Numbered from the stretch's first letter, positions 7,925 to 17,523 are shown. The stretch is DNA of 40,267 nucleotides from Candidatus Gerdarchaeota archaeon (GCA_016839405.1 JAEOUJ010000222.1:1-40267), one strand, 5' to 3'. Notes: generated from the sequence alone by a model not told the origin. Numbers and translations: made by a program.

Positions 7925-9043
7925 TCAAACAGCTGGAATCAAACTAATCAAAAATCCAATTAAATACATCAAACTAGATGCAATCGATATAATTAGCACT
8001 TTTTCAAATGCTTTTAATAATATTTGTTTGCCAGATAGTATCCCTATTATTAGACCAGCAATAAATGTAAGTGAAATAGCTATAATAGCAGATATTATTG
8101 CGGCATAAAGTATAGGAAATGATGATATTAATACAGGTAAAATAAAAGGAAAAATTACTGGTAAGCCACCAATTAAAAAATATCCTGCTGTAATTAAAGC
8201 AGATGTAAGAGGTGGAACACCACCTGCTTCTAAACGTATGCTTCTAACAAGGTTACTAAGAACTGAATAATCATCACCTATTATTGTAATTATATCATCA
8301 ATAGTATTTTGTTGAATTCCTCTTTCTTTTAATGCATTCATGAGATCTACTTGAAGTGCTTCTGGGTGAACTTCTTCTTTTATAGCAATTTGTTCTTCAT
8401 GACTATCTTTAATTTCTTTATGACCTCTTGAAGAAATAAATGTAGAAGCAAAAGTAACAAAACTTCCACTTATTACAGTAATTATTCCAGTAATAAGAAC
8501 AATTAATGCATTATCTGGAAATATAACTAAAAAACCAATCAATAAAGCAAATACTTTCATTATTGCTAATGTAAAACCTTGAATTGCTTGTCTAGTTCTA
8601 TTCAAATATGACATTTTATCCAAAATAATTTCAATCATGTGAGTCTCATGTAAAATCTCATCTCTAATAACGTTATCAATAAGATTGTACGTTTTAGAGT
8701 TATTTTTGTAATGTTCTAAAAGAATTGAATAATTAAATATCGCTCTTTTTTCTTGATATTCAAGGTAATTAACCATAATTGGTAAAGGCATGAATAATGA
8801 AATTACTTTTAATATAAAAATTTGCAATCTAATACCAAATGTTTTCTTAAATGGTTTAAATCCTTCATCTTGAGAAATTTTTTTCCAAACTTCTGAGTGA
8901 CCCTTTTCCATTTTTGATATTTGATGAAATAAGTCTTTTTTATCTGGTTTTACTTTTTTAGAGATGAAATTGTAAGTTTCGTTTGCAATCAATTCATCTT
9001 TCCAAAAGGTTTTAAGCTGTGATTTTAGAACTTGAGATTTCAT
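7925..9043 (-). CDS. Ferritin-like/VIT1 iron (or manganese) transporter
   Basis: 372 residues from the ATG at 9043; a TTG four codons earlier (9055) is possible. Residues 1-140 are a rubrerythrin-like four-helix domain with diiron ligands: Glu17 (KDEL), Glu46-x-x-His49 (EKGH), Glu95/98 (LEYQEK) and Glu129-x-x-His132 (EILH). The rest is a VIT1/CCC1-type membrane domain with about five helices, containing FASTFISSRGHKEI and a charged loop before the GGVPPLTSAL helix. The combination is the Er-VIT1/MbfA architecture, known in bacteria for iron export and peroxide protection. Direction of transport here is inferred. The gene stands alone between a methyltransferase and a TPR gene. Confidence 0.88.
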   Translation of the reverse strand: MKSQVLKSQLKTFWKDELIANETYNFISKKVKPDKKDLFHQISKMEKGHSEVWKKISQDEGFKPFKKTFGIRLQIFILKVISLFMPLPIMVNYLEYQEKRAIFNYSILLEHYKNNSKTYNLIDNVIRDEILHETHMIEIILDKMSYLNRTRQAIQGFTLAIMKVFALLIGFLVIFPDNALIVLITGIITVISGSFVTFASTFISSRGHKEIKDSHEEQIAIKEEVHPEALQVDLMNALKERGIQQNTIDDIITIIGDDYSVLSNLVRSIRLEAGGVPPLTSALITAGYFLIGGLPVIFPFILPVLISSFPILYAAIISAIIAISLTFIAGLIIGILSGKQILLKAFEKVLIISIASSLMYLIGFLISLIPAV

Positions 9044-9115
9044 AATACAAACCAAATTAAAAAACTCATAATTTAATTAAAAAATTTTCATTTAAAAAAT
9101 TAAAAAAAATTTAAT

Positions 9116-9721
9116 CTAATTTTCATCCTCTTCTTTTGCTTTCAGTATTGCATTCATTAAATCTTTTAAACGCCATGATTCAGGTATAATTTCTAGAGCT
9201 TTTTGACAATGTTTAATTGCTAAATCAAATTTCTTCCTTTTAAAATAATGCACTGCTAAATTCCACCAAGTTTCAATTTTATCTGGTTTTATTTCTATAG
9301 CTTTTTCCCAGCTTTTAATAGCTTCTTCAATTTGTCCATTAGCATCATAAGCATTAGCCATATTATTCCATGCTTCATGATCTTGTGGTGCTAATTCTAT
9401 TACTCGTTTAAAATATTCTATTGATTTCTCAAATTGTTGAATTTCTCTATAAGCATCTGCTATATTATATAATAAATCAACATCATCTGGTTTGAGTATT
9501 AATGCTTTCTTCCAGCATTCAAATGCTTTTTTAAAATCAGCTTTACCAATAAAATAAGCATTTCCTAAATCATACCATCCCTTGAAAAATTCTGGATCAA
9601 GATCAACAGCTTTTTGCCAACATTCAATTGCACCATCTGCATCTGATTTTTGACCAAACGAAAGTCCTTTTTCATAAAATTTTATTGCTTCTTTCTTTCT
9701 CTTCTCTTTCTCTTCAGTCAT
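9116..9721 (-). CDS. Tetratricopeptide repeat protein
   Basis: 201 residues made almost wholly of five to six 34-residue TPR units, each with the W/Y-LG/N-A-Y...A...W/Y-KA pattern and a Pro at the repeat end (LDPEFF, LKPDDV, LAPQDH, IKPDKI, IIPESW). No signal peptide, membrane segment or enzyme domain is present, so it is a cytosolic protein-interaction scaffold of unknown partner. The ATG is clear. It diverges from the membrane hydrolase at 9854 across a 132-base shared control region with an inverted repeat. Confidence 0.93.
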   Translation of the reverse strand: MTEEKEKRKKEAIKFYEKGLSFGQKSDADGAIECWQKAVDLDPEFFKGWYDLGNAYFIGKADFKKAFECWKKALILKPDDVDLLYNIADAYREIQQFEKSIEYFKRVIELAPQDHEAWNNMANAYDANGQIEEAIKSWEKAIEIKPDKIETWWNLAVHYFKRKKFDLAIKHCQKALEIIPESWRLKDLMNAILKAKEEDEN

Positions 9722-9769
9722 TTAAATCAACCAATTATAATTATATTTGAATTTCATTAAGTTTTGGTA

Positions 9770-9829
9770 ATAAATGTTAGTTAAAATTTTGCTAAGAATA
9801 ATTTATAGAACATAATAACCAACATTTAT
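9770..9829. promoter_or_regulatory. Inverted repeat flanking the hydrolase TATA box
   Basis: Arms of 14 bases at 9770-9783 (ataaatgttagtta) and 9816-9829 (taaccaacatttat) are complementary with one mismatch, 32 bases apart. A TATA-like ATTTATAG at about 9800-9807 lies between them, which would place transcription start near 9830, just before the TTG start of the hydrolase gene. The arrangement resembles two half-sites for a dimeric regulator serving the divergent pair. Confidence 0.4.
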
Positions 9830-9853
9830 CAGCATTAGATTTGGGGTAATAAT

Positions 9854-11554
9854 TTGAACCAAGACATTAAATATAGAATTATTTTATTTGTTGGTTTAAT
9901 TTTTATTTTATTTCCAATGATTGTACAAATAAATACAGATTATAAACTAAGAACTAGTTCTTCACAATATGTTTTTGATGCATATGGTAACAAATTATTT
10001 ACAAAATATTATCCAGGAAATTGGCCCAATGTTGGAATAATGCTTTTTCATGGAATGGGTGAAGATCAAAATTCATTAAAAATGTATACAAGATATCTAA
10101 ACGCTGTAGGATTTCATGTATTCACAACAGATTTTTCTGGTCATGGACGATCAAATGGTGTTACTCCAAATGGAGAAAATAGTGATGATATTTTAGCAAA
10201 TCAAGTATTACGTGCTAAAGCAGCTTTCAAATACTTGTCAGGACTATCTGATTCTGATATCTTCCTTTTAGGTCACTCAATGGGTTCTAGAGCAGTAATG
10301 AAAGCAACACAAATTGACACAAATCATGTAAACGGTTGCATTTTAATTGGTTCTGCAATTGATGTTGATAATGTCTCAAATGATTCATGGGTAAATGATT
10401 TAGGCCTTAATAATCCTCAATGTAATATCTATATTTTAACAGGTACTTGGGATGATGTTCAATCACCTAATGATGCACTAAAATTGTTTCAAACACTTAC
10501 AGAAAATGATACCCTAACTGATTTAAATAGTGACTATTTAACACCTGATGGAATGACAATTTCATTAAAAGTTCTAAGAGCTCTAACACATACACATGAA
10601 TCAATGAGCTTTAGAGTTTCTGTTTGGATTGATTACTGGATTAACAAAATATTGACTAAAGATGATATTCATATTGAACCTACTGAAGGCAATAATCAAA
10701 ATGCAATAAGATTCAATCCATATTCTTTTATCGTTTGGCAGAATTTAATTGAAATTATTGGCATCTATCTCTTATTGATATATGGTCAAAAAATAATTAA
10801 AATTGAACAAGAAAAAAGAATTGAAATTAGAAAAAATAATACATCACAGGAAAAATTTGAACTCAAAAGATTTTTTTGGTTTAAACCTCTAATCTGGCTG
10901 GGAGCATTAATTATAGCAATTATAGTTGGAGTAATACTATTGTTTTTACCAATTTCAATACCATTTTTTACTTTATTATTTATTTGTCCAATTTTAGGTT
11001 ATGGAATTTTAAACACAATTTTATATGCTTCAGGGAAAATGCCTGGTTTTAATGGTAAATTAAAACCAAAACTGAAGGGTTTCTTTGAAGAGATAAATTG
11101 GTGGAATATTCTATTTGGAATTGCTGTTACTGTTATAATTATTGCTGTTTTAAGCTATATGATAAATGGCTTTCTTTATCATGTCTTTCCATTAAATATT
11201 AGATTAGTTTGGTTAGTTATTTTCACTATATTTGGAACATTAGGATTTTATATATATCAATTTGAAATACTAGAATTAAGAAAAGCTTATCCAAACAAAT
11301 TGGAAATAACAATTTTGAACAATTTCTTATTTCTTGTACCATTTTCAATAGGTGCATTAGCCATTCTTTTTAGTGGATGGATAATATTCTTTGTGGATGC
11401 AGTTAATGATTTGATTTTACTAGGATTAGTTATTTTAGTTGGTAATCTTTTATATCAAATTTGGAAGAAACCAATTTTCACTGCTTTCATGCAATCATTT
11501 CTACTATTCTTTCTCTTAGTACCAAGAGGACAAATGGCATTAAATTTTTATTAG
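9854..11554 (+). CDS. Membrane-anchored alpha/beta hydrolase with multi-helix C-terminal domain
   Basis: 566 residues. A membrane segment at about 9-26 precedes an alpha/beta hydrolase domain (~35-265) of the Hydrolase_4/serine aminopeptidase S33 type: LFHGMGE (oxyanion loop, 64-70), DFSGHGRS (93-100), nucleophile elbow GHSMG (140-144, Ser142), acid candidate in GTWDD (200/201) and His in LTHTH (246/248). Residues ~285-560 form about seven to eight membrane helices with short basic loops. A hydrolase fused to a polytopic domain is unusual; the lipase/peptidase/esterase choice cannot be made. TTG start with GGGGT upstream. Active-site side is inferred to face outside. Confidence 0.82.
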   Translation: MNQDIKYRIILFVGLIFILFPMIVQINTDYKLRTSSSQYVFDAYGNKLFTKYYPGNWPNVGIMLFHGMGEDQNSLKMYTRYLNAVGFHVFTTDFSGHGRSNGVTPNGENSDDILANQVLRAKAAFKYLSGLSDSDIFLLGHSMGSRAVMKATQIDTNHVNGCILIGSAIDVDNVSNDSWVNDLGLNNPQCNIYILTGTWDDVQSPNDALKLFQTLTENDTLTDLNSDYLTPDGMTISLKVLRALTHTHESMSFRVSVWIDYWINKILTKDDIHIEPTEGNNQNAIRFNPYSFIVWQNLIEIIGIYLLLIYGQKIIKIEQEKRIEIRKNNTSQEKFELKRFFWFKPLIWLGALIIAIIVGVILLFLPISIPFFTLLFICPILGYGILNTILYASGKMPGFNGKLKPKLKGFFEEINWWNILFGIAVTVIIIAVLSYMINGFLYHVFPLNIRLVWLVIFTIFGTLGFYIYQFEILELRKAYPNKLEITILNNFLFLVPFSIGALAILFSGWIIFFVDAVNDLILLGLVILVGNLLYQIWKKPIFTAFMQSFLLFFLLVPRGQMALNFY

Positions 11555-11591
11555 TTAAATGAAATAATAAATAATTATTAATTTACATAAA

Positions 11592-11610
11592 TCTTTTTTT
11601 TAAAAAAAAT
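11592..11610 (+). terminator. T-tract/A-tract terminator candidate
   Basis: A run of eight to nine T followed by eight A lies after the hydrolase stop and before nhaA. T-rich tracts end transcription in archaea, so this may separate the two genes. No GC-rich stem is present. Confidence 0.3.
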
Positions 11611-11634
11611 TGATAAAGTAATTGCATGTTATAA

Positions 11635-13044
11635 ATGATTGATAAAATAGGTGTTGAATATATAATGAGTGAAAGGGCAAAAAAAATCTATCGAACATTG
11701 AAAGATCCCCCAATTATGAGAGTAGTTTCTCCTTTACAAAGATTTATTCAACAAGAAGCATTAGGAAGCAAAATTCTTCTTATATGTATTGTATTAGGAT
11801 TAATTTGGGCAAATATACCATGGGGAGATACATATGATTTTATTTGGAATACTGAATTTAGTATAAATTTTGGTATTTTTTCAATAAATAAATCCCTTCT
11901 TTTAATGATAAATGAAGGTTTAATGGCTATTTTCTTCTTTGTTATTGGATTAGAATTAAAAAGAGAAATGTTGATTGGTGGATTAAATAATTTAAAAGAA
12001 GCATCAACATCAATAATCGCTGCTATTGGAGGTATGATATTTCCTGCGATTATTTTTGTTTCAATAAATCATCCTAAATCAGTTGGTGCATCTGGATGGA
12101 GTATACCAATAGCAACTGACATTGCAATAGCTATTGGAGTTCTTTCATTCTTTAGTTATAAAATTCCTAAAAGAATTAAATTATTTTTAACATCAATGGC
12201 TATTATTGATGATATCGGCTCGATATTTATAATTACTATTTTTCACTCAGGAAATCTAGATTGGAGATACATTCTTGCAGCTATAGCAATATTAGGAATT
12301 TTATTATTATTCAATAGACTTGGAATTATTAGAATTGCTCCATATATAATTCTAGGAATATTTCTTTGGTTTTTTGTTCTAAAATCAGGCATTCATGCAA
12401 CATTAGCAGGAGTTGTTTTAGCTGCACTAATACCTGCTACTAAAAGAATTGATCTATGTGAATTTTATGAAATGAGCAAAAAATCGCTTAATACTATTAC
12501 GGATTTAGAATTAGACCCAGATGAAGTATCTTGTTACAATAGAGTTATTACACAAGTTCATGCTTTAGAAGAAAGCTTTAGAAATATACAAGCTCCACTA
12601 GAAAAAATTGAACATAAACTAATTGGTTGGGTAGCATTACTAATTGTGCCATTATTTGCCTTATCAAATGCTGGAATAAATTTCAGTGAAATGAGCGGCA
12701 TTCCTTTTACAAATCGAATATTTTGGGGTGTATTTTTGGGATTAATTGTTGGAAAACCTTTAGGTGTTTTTTGCTTTACTTGGATAGCTATGAAAATGAA
12801 ATTGTTCAAAATTGGCTCTAATTTTAATTGGCTCCATATAATTGGAATGAGTTTTCTAATGGGAATAGGTTTTACAATGGCAAGTTTTCTCGCAAGTCTA
12901 TCATTTTCTGATAATTTCGAATTACTTTCAATTTCCAAATTAGCAATACTTCTTGGATCACTTTTCTCAGGTATAATAGGTTATTTAATTTTAAGAAAAA
13001 CTACTAGAAAAGTGAAAATTTCAACAAATGGTAGTAGCAGTTAA
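11635..13044 (+). CDS. nhaA: Na+/H+ antiporter NhaA
   Basis: 469 residues. Exchanges cytosolic Na+ for external H+. Hallmarks are NEGLMAIFFFVIGLELKRE (93-111), ATDIAIAIGVLSF with Asp162 (matching the pore Asp133 of E. coli) and AIIDDIG with Asp192/Asp193 (matching Asp163/Asp164, same 30-residue spacing). About twelve membrane helices are present. It is longer than E. coli NhaA (388 residues) through an N-terminal cytosolic extension and a soluble loop at about 270-325. ATG at 11635 is used; ATG at 11665 (MSERAKK) is an equally reasonable start. No clear ribosome site for either. It ends seven bases from a convergent gene. Confidence 0.96.
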   Translation: MIDKIGVEYIMSERAKKIYRTLKDPPIMRVVSPLQRFIQQEALGSKILLICIVLGLIWANIPWGDTYDFIWNTEFSINFGIFSINKSLLLMINEGLMAIFFFVIGLELKREMLIGGLNNLKEASTSIIAAIGGMIFPAIIFVSINHPKSVGASGWSIPIATDIAIAIGVLSFFSYKIPKRIKLFLTSMAIIDDIGSIFIITIFHSGNLDWRYILAAIAILGILLLFNRLGIIRIAPYIILGIFLWFFVLKSGIHATLAGVVLAALIPATKRIDLCEFYEMSKKSLNTITDLELDPDEVSCYNRVITQVHALEESFRNIQAPLEKIEHKLIGWVALLIVPLFALSNAGINFSEMSGIPFTNRIFWGVFLGLIVGKPLGVFCFTWIAMKMKLFKIGSNFNWLHIIGMSFLMGIGFTMASFLASLSFSDNFELLSISKLAILLGSLFSGIIGYLILRKTTRKVKISTNGSSS

Positions 13045-13051
13045 ATACCAA

Positions 13052-13441
13052 TTATTCACCTGCTTTACCATAACTAAATGTAGGAGCGCACCATCTTTTA
13101 TTATCTGCTTTTATCCAAATGTTGATATTAGCTCTTTCAAAGACTATTTGATCATTTACTTTGAGAATGATTTTATCTAATAACCATGGATCGTCTCTAC
13201 CAAATCTAACTTTTTTCTCAAAACATAAGAATCTAAACCAAGAAGAATCCATGCCTGGAGGGACATCTAATTCAAAAACATCAGTTTTACCTTTTTCAAA
13301 ATCGTTGTGTTTTGGTTTATCTAGAATCCATTTATGTGAACCTATATTTAATTGAATCTCATCATCTGTTGAACTTCCAGGTTTTTTACCTGTAGTTATC
13401 TCAATAACAATTTTTTCTATTTTTTCATAAGTTTTTGACAT
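13052..13441 (-). CDS. PLAT/LH2-like beta-sandwich protein
   Basis: 129 residues. The layout follows a PLAT/LH2 domain: an opening strand with 'IEITTGKKPGSSTDDEI' (compare the typical 'v.TG....gTdd.V'), 'QLNIG', a 'FEKGKTDVFELD' stretch, 'KVRFGRDDPWLLDKIIL' (the usual 'w.l..v.v' strand pair) and a final F..N.W-like end. PLAT domains bind membranes or proteins and chelate calcium; partners here are unknown. No signal peptide, so cytosolic as written. GGTGG lies four bases before the ATG. The family call is from pattern only. Confidence 0.6.
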   Translation of the reverse strand: MSKTYEKIEKIVIEITTGKKPGSSTDDEIQLNIGSHKWILDKPKHNDFEKGKTDVFELDVPPGMDSSWFRFLCFEKKVRFGRDDPWLLDKIILKVNDQIVFERANINIWIKADNKRWCAPTFSYGKAGE

Positions 13442-13534
13442 TTAACCACCATAATTATAATCAATTATAAGCTTTAATGTATACACTTGATTAGATTATA
13501 AACATATCTGCTTATTTATTCAAAAAATATAATT

Positions 13535-14953
13535 TCATCTCTTCATTCTAATTTTTGTCTTTTTAGATGATTTTCCAGAAGCTAGTATTGTAACACCTTT
13601 TTCTGCATTACTTCTAATTATGTAAGGGATAACTCTTTGAATTGGTCTTAGAATGGTGCCACCAATTATTGGTTCTTTAACTAAACTAAACAAAACAGCG
13701 CCAAGAAATCTAAAAGAAGCACTTATTGAAAGAACTATGTAAATAGTTTTTGTATTTTCAATTATAGCTCCTCCTATTATTGGAGCAATAAATAAAGCAA
13801 TAGAAGAAATTGAATTATTTATTGCTAATTGTAAAGTTCTTCTTCTGGGGTGAATGATATCTAATAATAATGTTGCTAAGCTTGAATTGATTATACCCCA
13901 AGAAATTCCATTAACAGACCATAATATAATTAATATCCAGAAAACATTTGTTGTTCTACCAGCTAGTGAAGGTATCATAAAGAAAATTGGAAAAAATGAT
14001 GTCATTATACCAGCAACTACCAGTAATTCCTTTTTCCGCACCTTTTCAATAAGTTTAGCTGTAATAATAGATGAAATTGTTTGTGGAATCAATCCAATAG
14101 TAGTTAACAATGCTGTTTGTATTACACTAAGATCATAATATGAAGTATTAAATATAATATAAAATGGTCCGGATAAATTTACACCAAAAACGAATAATAA
14201 ATTAATTAAGCAAAAAATTAAGAAATTTCGATCTGTTTTCATTGTAGCTAATGTGTTTGAAAGTGTAAAATCAACTTCCTCAATTTGATACCATCGACCT
14301 CTTGCTTCTAATCTTTTTCTACTTGGTATAGCTGCTTGCAAGAAAATTGCTGAAATAATACCTAAAATACCACTAAAAATGAAAATAAAAAGAAAACCAT
14401 TTTCGATTGGTATTTTCCAAAGAATTATTCCTCCTATTATTGTACCAATTAATGTACCAAAAACCAAAACTCCTTGTAATAAACTATTTCTCAAAGGCCA
14501 AGAGCGAGGAGAAGTTCTTTCTACAAATAAATTAGCACTAGTTGGTAATGTCGCAGAAATCGTAATACTGTGCATCCCACGCATTGCTGCAAATGTAAAG
14601 ATGCCTTTTATTGGTTTTACAAGGATAAAAATGAATACTGATGGTATATATGATGTTATAATTGCTAAAATTCTCGAAATGTTAAATTTTTGTGCTAAAT
14701 AAGCCCAAAAGAGTTGAACAATACTTAACAAGCTAGTTATTGAAACTATAAAACCAATTTCTGTTGATGTTGCTTCAATATGCTTGCCATATAAAGGAAT
14801 AAACGGTGATAATATTGAATCTGAGAAAGCTCTAGTGCCTGAAGAAGTTAACCAGAGACCTGTTTTTATGTTAGCTCTTTGTTTTGTAAGTTCAGATAGT
14901 GATTTTTCATCCTTAATTACTTCTTCAGATTGCTCTTTTCTCCTCCTTCTCAT
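13535..14953 (-). CDS. Major facilitator superfamily transporter
   Basis: 472 residues from the ATG at 14953; a TTG at 14968 in the same frame gives five more. Twelve membrane helices in two halves, with the loop after helix 2 short (AYLAQKFNISR) and a long central cytosolic loop (about 205-240) rich in charge (RKRLEARGRW). The N-terminus is highly basic, then acidic. The mid-protein run of helices with P-N-S and GTLIGTIIGG repeats is typical of drug/sugar-type MFS exporters; substrate unknown. It diverges from the HEAT-repeat gene at 15076. Confidence 0.88.
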   Translation of the reverse strand: MRRRRKEQSEEVIKDEKSLSELTKQRANIKTGLWLTSSGTRAFSDSILSPFIPLYGKHIEATSTEIGFIVSITSLLSIVQLFWAYLAQKFNISRILAIITSYIPSVFIFILVKPIKGIFTFAAMRGMHSITISATLPTSANLFVERTSPRSWPLRNSLLQGVLVFGTLIGTIIGGIILWKIPIENGFLFIFIFSGILGIISAIFLQAAIPSRKRLEARGRWYQIEEVDFTLSNTLATMKTDRNFLIFCLINLLFVFGVNLSGPFYIIFNTSYYDLSVIQTALLTTIGLIPQTISSIITAKLIEKVRKKELLVVAGIMTSFFPIFFMIPSLAGRTTNVFWILIILWSVNGISWGIINSSLATLLLDIIHPRRRTLQLAINNSISSIALFIAPIIGGAIIENTKTIYIVLSISASFRFLGAVLFSLVKEPIIGGTILRPIQRVIPYIIRSNAEKGVTILASGKSSKKTKIRMKR

Positions 14954-15075
14954 TAGAACAACTCTCAATTTTAACCTAATTACTGTCTAAACAATATAAT
15001 CAGTAATTTGTAACATTTAATTTATAAACTAATTGGCAAATAAATGATAATTAGAAGTATTGAAAGTGATAAAAA

Positions 15076-15591
15076 TTGGACGAGTCAAGAACAAAAATAA
15101 TTCAAGATTTACTTGAGCAATTAAACAATGAAGATTGGGTAATTAGATATAATGCTGCAAAGGTTTTAGGTAAAATAGATGCTGAAGAAGCGATACAAGA
15201 ATTATTGGAGAAATTAAAAAGAGAAGATAGTAGAGATGTTAGAAGAAAACTTGTACAAGCAATTGATGAAATTGATTTAAAAATTTCTACCCCTGTATTA
15301 ATTGAAGTAATGATGAATGATAGTAGTATGATGGTTAGATATACAGCTGCTAGATCTTTAGGTCGAATGGGCGCAAAAGAAGCTATTCCATCAATTAAAA
15401 AGCAAATCCCAAAGGAAACAAATACTGAAAGCATCTTTTGGTTTCATTTAGCATTAGCAAGATTGGAAGAAGATGAAAATGGTCAAGGTGTTAAAACAAT
15501 TAAAGAAATGAAAAAGAAAAGGCTTTTATCTGTACAACAAGAAATATTTTTCAATAAATTCTTAAAAGATCTTCAAAAAATGAAAAAATAA
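15076..15591 (+). CDS. HEAT-repeat (PBS-lyase-like) protein
   Basis: 171 residues of about four to five HEAT-like helical pairs: 'DWVIRYNAAKVLGKIDAEEA', 'DSRDVRRKLVQAIDEI', 'DSSMMVRYTAARSLGRMGAKEA'. Such short HEAT proteins are protein-interaction modules. No enzyme motif or membrane segment. TTG start at 15076; no strong ribosome site. It converges on corA with 14 bases between stops. Confidence 0.85.
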   Translation: MDESRTKIIQDLLEQLNNEDWVIRYNAAKVLGKIDAEEAIQELLEKLKREDSRDVRRKLVQAIDEIDLKISTPVLIEVMMNDSSMMVRYTAARSLGRMGAKEAIPSIKKQIPKETNTESIFWFHLALARLEEDENGQGVKTIKEMKKKRLLSVQQEIFFNKFLKDLQKMKK

Positions 15592-15605
15592 AAGAAATAA
15601 ATTAA

Positions 15606-16655
15606 TTATAACCATTTTCTTCTTCTAAAATAAATAATCATTCCTATTGCTATAATAATCATAATACACCATGCCATTAAATATCCCCATTTCATAGCTA
15701 ATTCTGGCATATTTAGAAAATTCATACCATAAATTCCCGCTATAAATGTTAATGGTATGAAAATGGTTGCTATTATAGTTAATACTTTCATTATTTCATT
15801 CATTTTATTACTAACACTTGACATGAAAATATCAATCATACTAGAAAGACTTTCTCTATAAGTTTCTGTAGTATCAATTATTTGTATTATATGATCATAA
15901 ATATCTGTTATGTAAATTATTGTTGATTGTTTAACTAAATCTGATGGCATCCTAGTTAGTTGACTGATAGCTTCTCGTAAAGGCCATGTAGCCTTTCTGA
16001 TCATAATCATATCCTTCTTTAATTTGTAAATTGATTGTAAAACTTCTGGTGAAGGATTTTGGATTAACACATCTTCTATATCATCAATTTTTTCACTGAA
16101 TTCTTCTAAAATTATAAAAAAACTGTCAACAAGAACATCTATTAGTACATAAGCTAAGTAATCATTGCTTAATTTCCTAATTCTTCCTCTTTTCGTTTTA
16201 ATTCTATCAAAAACTTCTGCAAATTGATTTGGCATATATTCTTGAAATGAAAATACAAAATCCTTGCCTAGTATAATACTTATTTGTTCCAATTCTATTT
16301 CTTTATTTTTATTATAATTCACTGCTTTCAAGACGATGAAAATATAATCTGTGAAAAATTCTATTTTTAATCTTTGATCTGTTGAAATTATATCTTCAAT
16401 TACTAGTGGGTGTATATTAAAATTATCTCTTAAATAATTCAACATTTCAAAATCGATTTTTCCTGCTACATCTAACCAATTGACACATTTAGGTTTTATT
16501 AAATCTTTAACTAATTCAAAATCAGTTAATAACTTTTCATCAAAATTTTTTTCATCATATGAAATTAATTTTATTATCCTTTTAGATTCATCATTATCTT
16601 TTGATCCATTAGTATTATCTAAATCAGTTCTCTCAACATTTCCTTGATTAACCAT
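15606..16655 (-). CDS. corA: CorA-type magnesium transporter
   Basis: 349 residues. Large N-terminal cytosolic alpha/beta domain (about 30-240), long helix, then two C-terminal membrane helices. The selectivity motif appears as GIYGMNF (about 307-313) after the first helix, followed by the loop NMPELAMKWGY and the last helix with a basic tail (RRRKW). This is the Mg2+/Co2+ channel CorA, which works as a pentamer with cytosolic Mg2+ gating. The first ~25 residues are charged and probably disordered. Clear ATG. Confidence 0.94.
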   Translation of the reverse strand: MVNQGNVERTDLDNTNGSKDNDESKRIIKLISYDEKNFDEKLLTDFELVKDLIKPKCVNWLDVAGKIDFEMLNYLRDNFNIHPLVIEDIISTDQRLKIEFFTDYIFIVLKAVNYNKNKEIELEQISIILGKDFVFSFQEYMPNQFAEVFDRIKTKRGRIRKLSNDYLAYVLIDVLVDSFFIILEEFSEKIDDIEDVLIQNPSPEVLQSIYKLKKDMIMIRKATWPLREAISQLTRMPSDLVKQSTIIYITDIYDHIIQIIDTTETYRESLSSMIDIFMSSVSNKMNEIMKVLTIIATIFIPLTFIAGIYGMNFLNMPELAMKWGYLMAWCIMIIIAIGMIIYFRRRKWL

Positions 16656-16745
16656 ATTAATCAGCTTTTAATTTCATAATATTATTTCTCTCAATAGAAT
16701 AATCATTAAATTATAAGAAATTATTAATTTTTAATTATTAAAAGA

Positions 16746-17474
16746 TTATTTGGAAGTAATATTACTAATTATTATTTCTGTCTTTATTTTGCTAATCTGA
16801 ATAAATATTTCAATAAAAATTACCACACCTAATATAGAGTAAATAATTCTAGTTATATCCGCCATTTTCCATGCTACTTGGAATTTAGTCGAATCTATTA
16901 TATTGATTATTTTTAAAAAAGCAGCAAATAATCTAATAATTGTTAAAGGTAAAAGAAAGATGGGTGTTTTTAATAAATTGGTATTCCATCCTTTTTCTTT
17001 TCCAAGCATCCAAAAGCAAATGCTAAGTATTATTAAAGCAATTGTTAGTGGTATTAATTCTGCGAAAGGCATAGCAATGACCAACGATTCTACCCATAAT
17101 TCATAAGGGAATGATTCAGTTATAGGTATAAAACTAGTAATCATCCAAGTAAATATTATAACAATAAGAAGTAATGTCATAGCTAACAATGTTATAACAA
17201 CTATTCTCATTAATTTTTTAATTTTTGGTTTAATAATATACTCCCTAATGCTAAATAATCCATAACAAAAAAATGTAAATCCAAAAATTGATAATGCTAT
17301 TTGAAAGAGGAAAAGTATTGGAATATTATTAATAATTGCTGAATCAATCCAAATGACGTAGAACATCAAAATTAAATATCTTGAAATAAATACAATAAAA
17401 GTGATTAGCAATAGATTTTTTAAACGATGAAATTGTGATGTTTTATTTTGTTTTAGATTTAAATTATTCATCAT
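16746..17474 (-). CDS. Polytopic membrane protein of unknown function
   Basis: 242 residues with about six membrane helices: roughly 20-40, 52-75, 88-112, 130-150, 168-185 and 212-232. No conserved motif was recognised. Loops are short and basic, and no extracellular domain stands out. It lies between corA and the ABC-2 operon on the same strand, with ~70-90-base gaps on each side, and a hairpin terminator separates it from the ABC genes upstream, so it is likely its own unit. Confidence 0.7.
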   Translation of the reverse strand: MMNNLNLKQNKTSQFHRLKNLLLITFIVFISRYLILMFYVIWIDSAIINNIPILFLFQIALSIFGFTFFCYGLFSIREYIIKPKIKKLMRIVVITLLAMTLLLIVIIFTWMITSFIPITESFPYELWVESLVIAMPFAELIPLTIALIILSICFWMLGKEKGWNTNLLKTPIFLLPLTIIRLFAAFLKIINIIDSTKFQVAWKMADITRIIYSILGVVIFIEIFIQISKIKTEIIISNITSK

Positions 17475-17523
17475 TTTATTTATTCATTAAACTATTAAAA
17501 ATAATTTGAATAAATAAAAAAAT

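Noticed and set aside
7908..8108. Short plus-strand frame after the methyltransferase promoter
   Set aside because: It overlaps the end of the ferritin-like/VIT1 gene on the other strand and its translation is only the antisense of that membrane domain.
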